From Candidatus Aenigmatarchaeota archaeon (lineage in GTDB: Archaea > Aenigmatarchaeota > Aenigmatarchaeia > PWEA01 > JAGHBM01): a DNA stretch of 5,521 bases. Under the pieces are notes generated by a model. It did not search any database. It was not told the DNA's origin and saw only the letters and a list, made by a program, of their open reading frames with translations. Positions 1-4,986 of the stretch are shown one piece after another. The position numbers were made by a program, and so were the translations under genes. The stretch's first letter is position 1. Each line of letters begins with the position of its first letter. The stretch lies in NCBI GenBank assembly GCA_021160955.1, contig JAGHBM010000029.1, forward strand, positions 1-5,521. Reading direction: 5' to 3'.

Positions 1-342
1 GTGGACATATTCGATGAGTTCGATAGGTTGATAGATGAAAAATACGAACTCTTGACAACAGATGGTGTTTTGAGAGAACTGAAGAAACTCTCTGAGGGAA
101 GCAGTAGGAGTTCGAAGGCTGCCCGTCTCGGGCTTAAATTTATAAAGGGAAAAAATATAAAAGTATTAAAAACTAAAGAAAGTTACGTTGACAGAGCAGT
201 GTTGAATCTTTCTCAAGAGTTTTTGAAAAAAAATGAGAAATTTGCAGTGGCGACATTGGATAAAGACTTGAGAAAGAAGATCAAGGATCTCGGGATTAAA
301 GTAATATATTTGAGAAACAAAAAATACTTATCAATTGATTAG
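1..342 (+). CDS. Fcf1/VapC9-type PIN-domain nuclease, 5' end missing
   Basis: This is the C-terminal 113 residues of a small PIN-domain protein of the archaeal Fcf1/VapC9 kind (COG1412-like), usually about 130 residues. The GTG at base 1 is most likely an internal valine codon. Family members begin with a beta strand carrying the first catalytic Asp (an L-D-T-N type motif), then a short F-x-V-D-I-F stretch, and only the last part is visible. The remaining metal-binding acids are in place: E26 in GVLREL, D64 in YVDRAV, and D87/D89 in ATLDKDLR. PIN proteins are Mg/Mn-dependent RNases; the eukaryotic relative Fcf1/Utp24 acts in pre-18S rRNA processing. The gene runs straight into rpo7 with only 9 bases between its TAG stop and the preferred rpo7 start, so they are probably co-transcribed. 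In many euryarchaea the gene upstream is aIF2-gamma, which cannot be seen here. No antitoxin gene is visible beside it, so a housekeeping RNA-processing role is likelier than a toxin role. Confidence 0.85.
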   Translation: MDIFDEFDRLIDEKYELLTTDGVLRELKKLSEGSSRSSKAARLGLKFIKGKNIKVLKTKESYVDRAVLNLSQEFLKKNEKFAVATLDKDLRKKIKDLGIKVIYLRNKKYLSID

Positions 343-347
343 GTGAT
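341..347 (+). promoter_or_regulatory. Shine-Dalgarno site that sets the rpo7 start
   Basis: AGGTGAT matches the archaeal anti-Shine-Dalgarno over seven bases and overlaps the TAG stop of the PIN gene. It sits 4 bases before GTG 352, the same spacing class as the sites of spt4 and rps24e. This argues against the GTG at 343 and the ATG at 346, which lie inside the site. Confidence 0.75.
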
Positions 348-351
348 GAAT

Positions 352-930
352 GTGTACAAGATAGTTGAAGTCGAAGATTCGATAAGAGTTCCTCCGAGTA
401 AGCTGGGTAAAGATCTCGAGGATGCCATATTTGAAACCATCCAAGAGAGATTCGAGGGTGTATTCGATCCAGACTTGGGCATAGTTTTGAATGTAGAGAG
501 TATAGAAGAGATTATGGATGGAAAAGTTGTGCCGGAGGATGGTGCGGTATTCTATCCAACTAAATTCAAGTTGTTGGTGTATTACCCGGAAGAGCACGAA
601 GTTACGCTCGGTGAAGTCGTTGACATAACAGAATTTGGAGCCTTCGTGAGGATAGGTCCAATAGACGGAATGATTCACATATCACAGATAATGAACGACT
701 ACGTGTCTTATGATAAGAAGAATTCTATTTTGGTTGGGCGTGAGTCCAAGAAGACTTTGAAGGAAGGAGACTTGGTCAGGGCAAGGATAATATCTGTCTC
801 CTTCGGTAAGGAGAGCAAGGTTGGTTTGACCATGAGACAACCTGGACTGGGCGCCATGCATTGGATTGAAAAGGAAAAGGCTAAAAAGGAATCTACTAAT
901 CAACAAAAATCTGATCAAGAGAAAAAGTGA
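352..930 (+). CDS. rpo7: RNA polymerase subunit Rpo7 (RpoE', Rpb7 homologue)
   Basis: Rpo7 pairs with Rpo4 to form the stalk of archaeal RNA polymerase, which contacts emerging RNA and aids promoter opening, processivity and termination. From GTG 352 the protein has 192 residues and begins MYKIVEVEDSIRVPP, the standard family N terminus. Residues 1-80 form the tip (RNP-like) domain. Residues about 84-165 form the S1/OB RNA-binding domain, with the hallmarks EFGAFVRIGPIDGMIH and SQI. The family's closing L-G-x-x-x-W motif is at about 166-171. A 21-residue Lys/Glu/Gln-rich tail follows and is probably disordered. In-frame starts at 343 and 346 would add three residues but collide with the ribosome binding site. 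The gene ends in a tandem TGA TGA, and spt4 begins 12 bases later in the same frame. The neighbours (PIN, spt4, rps24e, rps27ae) form the conserved archaeal transcription/ribosome operon. Confidence 0.96.
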   Translation: MYKIVEVEDSIRVPPSKLGKDLEDAIFETIQERFEGVFDPDLGIVLNVESIEEIMDGKVVPEDGAVFYPTKFKLLVYYPEEHEVTLGEVVDITEFGAFVRIGPIDGMIHISQIMNDYVSYDKKNSILVGRESKKTLKEGDLVRARIISVSFGKESKVGLTMRQPGLGAMHWIEKEKAKKESTNQQKSDQEKK

Positions 931-933
931 TGA

Positions 934-938
934 GGTGA
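934..938 (+). promoter_or_regulatory. Shine-Dalgarno site of spt4
   Basis: GGTGA lies in the rpo7-spt4 gap, 4 bases before ATG 943, directly after the tandem rpo7 stops. It gives an internal reference for ribosome-site spacing in this operon. Confidence 0.7.
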
Positions 939-942
939 GATC

Positions 943-1131
943 ATGCCAAAGGAAAAAGTATGTGTTCACTGTAAAAGATTTGTTGAAGGTGATGTATGTC
1001 CTGCATGTAAGACTTCTGAATTCACGAGGAGATGGGAAGGCATGGTGATAGTAATCGATCCCGACAGCGAAATAGCCAAGACCCTTGAGATAAATGCTCC
1101 TGGAAAGTATGCTATTTCAATAATTAAATGA
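943..1131 (+). CDS. spt4: Transcription elongation factor Spt4 (RpoE'')
   Basis: Spt4 is a small zinc protein that binds the NGN domain of Spt5. The heterodimer clamps RNA polymerase over the DNA cleft and increases processivity. The 62-residue product is of normal family length (about 60). Its four zinc-ligand cysteines form two C-x2-C knuckles, C7/C10 and C19/C22. After them come the conserved E-F-T-R-R-W-E-G-M and I-D-P-x-x-S-E-I-A stretches, then the A-P-G-K-Y-A-I C terminus. ATG 943 is supported by GGTGA at proper spacing. The TGA stop overlaps the ribosome binding site of rps24e, so the genes are probably translationally coupled. Spt5 is not in this window. The dephospho-CoA kinase gene that often follows spt4 in euryarchaea is absent. 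Confidence 0.95.
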   Translation: MPKEKVCVHCKRFVEGDVCPACKTSEFTRRWEGMVIVIDPDSEIAKTLEINAPGKYAISIIK

Positions 1132-1132
1132 G

Positions 1133-1138
1133 GGTGAT
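1133..1138 (+). promoter_or_regulatory. Shine-Dalgarno site of rps24e
   Basis: GGTGAT lies just after the spt4 stop codon and 3 bases before GTG 1142. It supports the GTG start of rps24e. Confidence 0.7.
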
Positions 1139-1141
1139 GAT

Positions 1142-1531
1142 GTGAAGGTAGAAATAGTCGAAAGCAAGGAAAATCCCCTTTTGAAGAGGAAAGAAATTGT
1201 TGGTTTGATAAGTCATGAGGGAGAACCAACTCCTTCCAAGGCTTCTGTTCAGGCATACATATCAAAGATCGAAAATGTAGATCCTAAGCATGTCGATGTT
1301 AAAAAAATATTCTCTCCAAAGTCAGGCATTCTTCAATCGAAGATATTGGTCTACATTTGGGAGGAGAAAGAAGTTCCTGTTCTCGAGGAAAAGAAGGCAG
1401 TTGAAAAAGAAGGTGAAGGAGAGAAACCTGAAGAATCTTCAGAAAGCGCCGAAGGTCAAGAAAATGCTGAAAACGAAAAAGATAAAAGTGTTGAGGAGCA
1501 AAAACAAAACAACGGAGAAGATCAAAAATAA
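1142..1531 (+). CDS. rps24e: 30S ribosomal protein S24e with acidic C-terminal tail
   Basis: S24e is a small-subunit protein shared by archaea and eukaryotes. The N terminus has the family signature K-E-N-P-L-L-K-R-K-E at 9-18, the H-E-G-E-P-T-P-S segment at 25-32, and the D-P-K-H-V-D-V-K-K strand at 47-55. The usual closing strand, ending in V-Y near residue 70, is present. The folded core therefore spans about residues 1-80. Residues 74-129 are a low-complexity tail with 21 Glu/Asp against 9 Lys and many Ser, Asn and Gln. Archaeal S24e is normally about 100 residues and ends in a short, often basic tail, so this one is longer and unusually acidic. The GTG start is chosen from GGTGAT at 1133-1138. 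The gene ends in TAA, 7 bases before the first possible rps27ae start. Confidence 0.93.
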   Translation: MKVEIVESKENPLLKRKEIVGLISHEGEPTPSKASVQAYISKIENVDPKHVDVKKIFSPKSGILQSKILVYIWEEKEVPVLEEKKAVEKEGEGEKPEESSESAEGQENAENEKDKSVEEQKQNNGEDQK

Positions 1532-1538
1532 ATAAAAT

Positions 1539-1736
1539 TTGAAGGTGATTAAAATTCCCGAAGAGAAAAAAGGAAAAAGGCCAAAGAGCAAATCAAAACA
1601 TAAGAAGATTCAAATATGGAAGAAGTACGAAGTTTCCGGTTCCACTCTGAAGAGAAAAGGTGAGTTCTGTCCAAGATGTGGTGAAGGAACGTTCCTTGCT
1701 GTTCACAAGAACAGAAAAACTTGCGGAAGATGTTGA
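1539..1736 (+). CDS. rps27ae: 30S ribosomal protein S27ae (zinc ribbon), shortened C terminus
   Basis: S27ae is a small zinc-ribbon protein of the 30S subunit, homologous to the ribosomal part of the eukaryotic ubiquitin-S27a fusion; no ubiquitin domain is present. The zinc ribbon is clear: F-C-P-R-C-G-E-G-T-F-L-A, then H-K-N-R and C-G-R-C, giving two C-x2-C pairs. A very basic, Lys-rich segment of about 25 residues precedes the ribbon and probably contacts rRNA. The start is uncertain. TTG 1539 gives 65 residues but has no ribosome binding site. GTG 1545 overlaps the GGTGAT. ATT 1554 fits the spacing of the upstream genes and would give a 60-residue protein. The stop is also odd. Family members continue after the fourth Cys with G-Y-T-E-F or similar, but here a TGA stands where Gly is expected and the last encoded residue is the fourth zinc ligand. 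The zinc site itself stays complete, so the protein is probably functional. Confidence 0.88.
   Translation: MKVIKIPEEKKGKRPKSKSKHKKIQIWKKYEVSGSTLKRKGEFCPRCGEGTFLAVHKNRKTCGRC
1544..1549 (+). promoter_or_regulatory. Shine-Dalgarno-like GGTGAT near the rps27ae start
   Basis: GGTGAT, extended to AAGGTGAT, lies inside the reading frame if rps27ae starts at TTG 1539. With the 3-4 base spacing used by the upstream genes it would point to ATT 1554, a rare but known initiation codon. No comparable site precedes TTG 1539, where the sequence is only A/T. Confidence 0.55.
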
Positions 1737-1766
1737 TACAGTGAAATGAAAATAGAGAAGAAATGA
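1737..1766 (+). other. In-frame remnant of the S27ae C-terminal tail after TGA
   Basis: Reading on past TGA 1734-1736 in the same frame gives Y-S-E-M-K-I-E-K-K and then a second TGA at 1764-1766. Archaeal S27ae normally ends C-G-x-C-G-Y-T-E-(F/W)-K-K, so Y-S-E-M-K aligns with Y-T-E-F-K and the TGA occupies the Gly position. A single G-to-T change (GGA to TGA) would account for it. TGA is clearly a stop in the neighbours (tandem TGA TGA after rpo7, single TGA after spt4 and bud32). The simplest reading is therefore a nonsense-shortened gene with a remnant tail. Readthrough, or a base error in the assembly, remains possible. Confidence 0.6.
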
Positions 1767-1820
1767 TTTTCTAAAATTTCCATGTTGTATTTTTCAAAAA
1801 TTGATATATATCTGATGTTC
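1767..1820 (+). promoter_or_regulatory. AT-rich upstream region of kae1
   Basis: This strongly A/T-rich gap holds several TATA-like stretches (CTAAAATTT at 1771-1779, GATATATAT at 1803-1811) and a T5 run at 1790-1794 that could weakly end the upstream transcript. No GGTGA-type site precedes the kae1 start, which suggests a leaderless or weakly led mRNA with its own promoter. I cannot assign one TATA box: none sits cleanly 25 bases before ATG 1821. Confidence 0.35.
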
Positions 1821-2798
1821 ATGTTGTGCTTGGGAATAGAATCTACGGCTCACACGTTTGGTGTTGGCATAGTTTCGGATAAAGGAGAAATTCTCGCTAA
1901 TTCTAAAGATGTCTACAAGCCACCACATGGTTCTGGTATAGTTCCTCATGATGCTAAAGTTCACCATGAAAATTGCAAGGAGAGGGTTCTGGAAGATGCA
2001 TTGAAGTCAGCAGGTGTTGATCTAAGTGATATAGACCTGATAGCCTTTAGCCAGGGACCTGGTTTGCCACCGTGTCTATGGGTGGGCACAGAATTTGCCA
2101 AGAAGATATCAAACGAGAATAACATTCCCCTGATAGGAGTCAACCATCCTGTTGCACATATTGAGATAGCCAAGTTAACTACTGGCGCAAAGGATCCAGT
2201 TGTGATTTATGTTTCAGGTGGAAATACCCAGATTCTTGCATTCGCGGGCGGAAGATACCGGGTATTTGGCGAGACCGAAGACATATCGATAGGGAATGCC
2301 TTGGATACTTTTGCAAGAAAAGTTGGTCTCCCATACCCCGGTGGACCCAAAATTGAAAAACTTGCCAAGAGTGGAAAATACGTTGAGCTTCCTTATGTTG
2401 TCAAAGGAATGGATTTGTCGTTTTCGGGAATTGTTACGGCTGCTGAAAAGCTCTACAGAGATGGTGTGAAACTGGAAAACATATGTTTTTCGCTCCAAGA
2501 AACTTGTTTTTCCATGTTAGTTGAGGTGACTGAGAGGGCAGTTGCACACACGGGGAAGAAAGAGGTTGTCTTGACTGGTGGTGTGGCTGCGAACAAGAGA
2601 CTAATTGAGATGCTCGAGATAATGTGCAAGGAAAGGGGATGTTCTTTCTCTTCGGTTCCGATGGAATATTCCGGTGACAATGGTGTGATGATTTCATGGA
2701 CAGGCATTCTTGCTTACAAAAGCGGACAGAGAACCAAAAATTTCGATCCCATTTCAAGATGGAGAACAGATGAAGTAGAAATATCGTGGATGAAATAA
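1821..2798 (+). CDS. kae1: KEOPS subunit Kae1, tRNA t6A37 threonylcarbamoyltransferase
   Basis: Kae1 transfers the threonylcarbamoyl group from threonylcarbamoyl-AMP to A37 of ANN-decoding tRNAs, as the catalytic subunit of cytoplasmic KEOPS. From ATG 1821 the product has 325 residues and starts M-L-C-L-G-I-E-S-T-A-H-T, aligning directly with the usual M-L-A-L-G-I-E-G-T-A-H-T. Upstream ATGs at 1782 and 1815 would add unconserved residues. Key sites (325-residue numbering) are the metal ligands H109 and H113 in N-H-P-V-A-H-I-E and D286 in S-G-D-N-G; the nucleotide-binding S-G-G-N-T-Q at 132-137; P-G-G-P near 173-176; and G-G-V-A-A-N at 253-258. The family C terminus W-R-T-D-E-V-E-I-x-W is intact. 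The conserved G-P-G-L-G-P-x-L-R loop reads G-P-G-L-P-P-C-L-W here. Unlike many euryarchaeal proteins there is no fused Bud32 domain; bud32 lies about 1.5 kb downstream, beyond an opposite-strand gene. Confidence 0.96.
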   Translation: MLCLGIESTAHTFGVGIVSDKGEILANSKDVYKPPHGSGIVPHDAKVHHENCKERVLEDALKSAGVDLSDIDLIAFSQGPGLPPCLWVGTEFAKKISNENNIPLIGVNHPVAHIEIAKLTTGAKDPVVIYVSGGNTQILAFAGGRYRVFGETEDISIGNALDTFARKVGLPYPGGPKIEKLAKSGKYVELPYVVKGMDLSFSGIVTAAEKLYRDGVKLENICFSLQETCFSMLVEVTERAVAHTGKKEVVLTGGVAANKRLIEMLEIMCKERGCSFSSVPMEYSGDNGVMISWTGILAYKSGQRTKNFDPISRWRTDEVEISWMK

Positions 2799-2818
2799 GT
2801 TTTATGTGAAATAATTCC

Positions 2819-2824
2819 TTTTTT
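2819..2824 (+). terminator. Poly-T terminator candidate after kae1
   Basis: A run of six T lies about 20 bases after the kae1 TAA, with no strong hairpin before it. Archaeal RNA polymerase commonly terminates at such T runs. It lies in the 113-base convergent gap (2799-2911) between kae1 and the opposite-strand dehydrogenase, which otherwise holds only AT-rich sequence in which I see no gene. Confidence 0.4.
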
Positions 2825-2911
2825 AAACTAAAATTAATATGTTGGGTGTTTTACCATATCAGTCACCAAATATATATTCACTTTTGGAGTATTTATAACT
2901 TTTGTTTGAAG

Positions 2912-4309
2912 CTATTTATGCTTGTTTTTTATCCCTTCTGCTGCGAGGAGCCCACTCACAGATGCTCCAGTTATTCCACGACTGACTCCAGCACCATCTC
3001 CTATGGCATAAATGTCAGGTATGTTTGTTTCCATGTATTTGGAAAGCTCGAGTTTCAAGGAATAGAACTTTACTTCAGGTGCATGGAGGAGGGTTGACTC
3101 CTCTGAGACCCCCGGTATTACTTTGTTCAGTTGTTGTAGCGCGTCTATAAGATTGTCAACTACCCTTCCGGGATAAGAGAGACTGATGTCTCCCGGAACT
3201 GCACTCTCCAATGTCGGCTTTACGTTTACGTTTTCTTCTATTCTTTTCTTTGTGGATCTTCTACCGTTTTTAAGATCACCAAGTCTCTGGACTATTGGGT
3301 TGTTTCCACCCAACATCGTAGTTCCCAATCCAAACAATTCTCCCCATCGATTTGGTTTGTCAAATGGTGTTGTGAATTCAACCGTGTTTAAAAGGGCGAA
3401 GTTTGTGTTTGTGGTTTTTTCGTTGGCCTTGGAGTGTCCATTCACCAATGAAAATGAGGGATAGTTCTCCCTTATCACCCAGCCATTTGGACACGTGCAG
3501 AAAGTTCTAACGTGATCATCGTGCTTTTTTGTCATTATTCTGAACTTTGGATCGTAATTGACCGAAACAACATCTTCCATTATGGACGCGGGAACTTCCA
3601 CCCTAACTCCAATATCGACTCTTCTTCTACCACAATCTTTCTTTTTTATCCCAAGTTTATCGACCCATGTTTCAAGATCCTTAGATCCGACCCTTCCGAC
3701 TGCGAGAATGAGATGTTCGTATTCGAATTCTTCATATCTATCGGTGTATATCTTTTTTTCAATTGGATTTATATCCGTTACTTTTTCTCTTGTGTGTATG
3801 TCTGTACCATCTTCAAGAAGTTTTTTCTCTATGTTTTTTATGACTTTTGGCATTTCATCGGAGCCTATGTGTTTTTGTATGAGGGGGACAAACTCTATTC
3901 CCGCGGAATTAGATTTCTTAAGCAATTTATTGACTTCTTCTTCGTCAAGTCCATAAACTTTTTTGTTCTCAGTTCCATTCTCGTTGAATATTTCTTCAAC
4001 TTTCTTCATCTTTTTTATGAGGTCATCCTTTGTTATGTATTCCAAGAAATTCCCACCGACCGTTAGGCTCGATGGATATTTTTCATTGGGAAATACAAGT
4101 TTTCCATCGGAAAGTCCTCCTCCTCCACCAATACCGCTCGTTATGTTGCACGGATAACATTTTGTGCAGTATCCTCTCTGAGTGTCGGGACAAACTCTTT
4201 TATCCACGTCCCTGCCCATCTCAAATAGACCTGTATCAAATTCTGATAACTCGTAAGCAGCAAACAAACCAGCGGGTCCCCCACCAACTATTATGACGTC
4301 GTATTTCAT
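2912..4309 (-). CDS. FAD-dependent dehydrogenase of the COG2509 type
   Basis: This is a 465-residue flavoprotein resembling the uncharacterised FAD-dependent dehydrogenases of COG2509; substrate and electron partner are unknown. The N-terminal Rossmann fold binds FAD through G-G-G-P-A-G at 9-14 and the following acidic strand end (F-E-M-G, E30). A Cys-rich motif follows, C40, C48, C51 and C54, leading into a G-I-G-G-G-G-G-L-S-D-G-K-L segment at 59-71 that is characteristic of the family. A second conserved pair, C271 and C273, lies in R-T-F-C-T-C-P-N-G. The C terminus carries the second FAD motif, A-I-G-D-G-A-G at 435-441, and the G-A-S-V-S-G-L-L-A-A helix. The cysteines could hold a metal or act in redox chemistry; the sequence alone does not decide. 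No signal peptide or membrane segment is seen, so it is probably cytoplasmic. ATG 4309 begins M-K-Y-D-V-I-I-V-G-G-G, directly at the first beta strand, with no ribosome binding site; a leaderless mRNA is likely. It is convergent with kae1, divergent from bud32, and forms its own transcription unit. Confidence 0.88.
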   Translation of the reverse strand: MKYDVIIVGGGPAGLFAAYELSEFDTGLFEMGRDVDKRVCPDTQRGYCTKCYPCNITSGIGGGGGLSDGKLVFPNEKYPSSLTVGGNFLEYITKDDLIKKMKKVEEIFNENGTENKKVYGLDEEEVNKLLKKSNSAGIEFVPLIQKHIGSDEMPKVIKNIEKKLLEDGTDIHTREKVTDINPIEKKIYTDRYEEFEYEHLILAVGRVGSKDLETWVDKLGIKKKDCGRRRVDIGVRVEVPASIMEDVVSVNYDPKFRIMTKKHDDHVRTFCTCPNGWVIRENYPSFSLVNGHSKANEKTTNTNFALLNTVEFTTPFDKPNRWGELFGLGTTMLGGNNPIVQRLGDLKNGRRSTKKRIEENVNVKPTLESAVPGDISLSYPGRVVDNLIDALQQLNKVIPGVSEESTLLHAPEVKFYSLKLELSKYMETNIPDIYAIGDGAGVSRGITGASVSGLLAAEGIKNKHK

Positions 4310-4358
4310 AGAACCAAATTAAATATAAAGGCCGAAATTATAAATATTTGTGATTGGC
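4310..4358. promoter_or_regulatory. Divergent promoter region, FAD dehydrogenase / bud32
   Basis: This 49-base, nearly all A/T gap must hold promoters for both directions. For bud32 (+), AATATAAAG at 4322-4330 lies about 26 bases before position 4350, leaving a very short leader with GTGAT at 4350-4354, 4 bases before ATG 4359. For the dehydrogenase (-), the complement of 4338-4346 reads TATTTATAA and would place a transcript start near 4316, almost leaderless. The two TATA candidates lie only about 17 bases apart, centre to centre, and each lies on the far side from its own gene. The assignments are inferred from spacing only. Confidence 0.5.
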
Positions 4359-4964
4359 ATGAAGCTCGTCGGAAGAGGTGCCGAGGCGATATTGTACGTG
4401 GAGAATGGCGTCTTGGTAAAGGAAAGAATATCCAAAGGATACAGAATAAAAGAGTTGGACGAAAAATTAAGGTCCAGAAGAACCAAGTTGGAATCAAGGA
4501 TAATGATAAGAGCCAGAAGATACGGTGTGAATGTTCCAAAGGTGATGAAGACAGAGGACTATAAGATTTTTATGGAGTTCATCGAAGGTAAACGTTTAAA
4601 GGAGTTTTTCAATGAAACTACGAGCGAAAATAGAAAAAAAATCGCCAAAGAAGTTGGAAGGATGATAGGACTTCTTCATTCTTCAGGTATAATACACGGG
4701 GATTTGACAACTTCCAACATGATTTTGAGGGACGGAGAATTATATTTCATAGATTTTGGCCTTGCCTTTCACTCAACTTCCGTGGAGGACCGCGCAGTTG
4801 ATCTACATCTCTTGGAACAGGCTTATCTCAGTACTCACCACGAATACTTTGAAGAGCTTTGGTCTTCGACCATAATCGGATACAAAGAGACGTTCGAGAA
4901 TTGGGGAAAAGTTCTCTCCCGTCTAGAAGAGATCAAGAAGAGAGGCCGTTATTCTAAAAGATGA
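4359..4964 (+). CDS. bud32: KEOPS subunit Bud32, atypical protein kinase/ATPase
   Basis: Bud32 (PRPK family) is the small kinase-fold ATPase of KEOPS; its ATP hydrolysis supports t6A modification by Kae1. From ATG 4359 the protein has 201 residues, near the lower end for stand-alone archaeal Bud32, and starts M-K-L-V-G-R-G-A-E-A, the usual N terminus. Visible sites are the shortened nucleotide loop G-A-E-A at 7-10, ATP-contacting K21 in L-V-K-E-R, the R-R-T-K-L-E-S-R helix at 40-47, catalytic H-G-D-L-T-T-S-N at 113-120 (D115, N120), and metal-binding D132 in I-D-F-G-L-A. The E-D-R-A-V-D-L-H-L-L-E-Q-A segment at 143-155 is also a family hallmark, as is the basic C-terminal K-K-R-G-R-Y. An in-frame GTG at 4350 would add three residues but is part of a GTGAT ribosome site. 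kae1, its partner, is separated by the opposite-strand dehydrogenase, so the two are transcribed independently. The gene is convergent with the next one, 22 bases away. Confidence 0.95.
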   Translation: MKLVGRGAEAILYVENGVLVKERISKGYRIKELDEKLRSRRTKLESRIMIRARRYGVNVPKVMKTEDYKIFMEFIEGKRLKEFFNETTSENRKKIAKEVGRMIGLLHSSGIIHGDLTTSNMILRDGELYFIDFGLAFHSTSVEDRAVDLHLLEQAYLSTHHEYFEELWSSTIIGYKETFENWGKVLSRLEEIKKRGRYSKR

Positions 4965-4986
4965 TCTCACAGATTGAATTCCTTTC

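Noticed and set aside
1..3. GTG at base 1 as the true start of the PIN gene
   Set aside because: It would remove the first beta strand and the first catalytic Asp of the PIN fold. The following residues match an internal part of the family, so the window simply cuts the gene.
1734..1736. TGA as selenocysteine or a genome-wide reassigned codon
   Set aside because: The position is a Gly, not a Cys, in relatives, and I see no selenocysteine insertion element. Tandem TGA after rpo7 and TGA stops in spt4 and bud32 show that TGA ends translation in this genome.
1782..1820. Kae1 start at ATG 1782 or 1815
   Set aside because: Kae1 proteins begin within a few residues of the L-G-I-E motif. Starting at 1821 aligns exactly, while the extra residues look like translated AT-rich promoter sequence.
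2866..2887. Inverted repeat CCAAA...TTTGG in the convergent gap, possible terminator hairpin or small RNA
   Set aside because: The stem is only about 5 pairs with a 12-base loop and no T run follows, so it is within chance for AT-rich DNA.
2846..3097. Plus-strand open frame across the kae1-dehydrogenase gap
   Set aside because: Most of it is antisense to the conserved C terminus of the dehydrogenase. The product looks like no known family and lacks a ribosome site.
3512..4066. Long plus-strand open frame (184 codons)
   Set aside because: It lies wholly antisense to the clear FAD dehydrogenase, is rich in Phe, Tyr and Cys as expected from the complement of Lys/Glu-rich coding sequence, and shows no domain or ribosome binding site.
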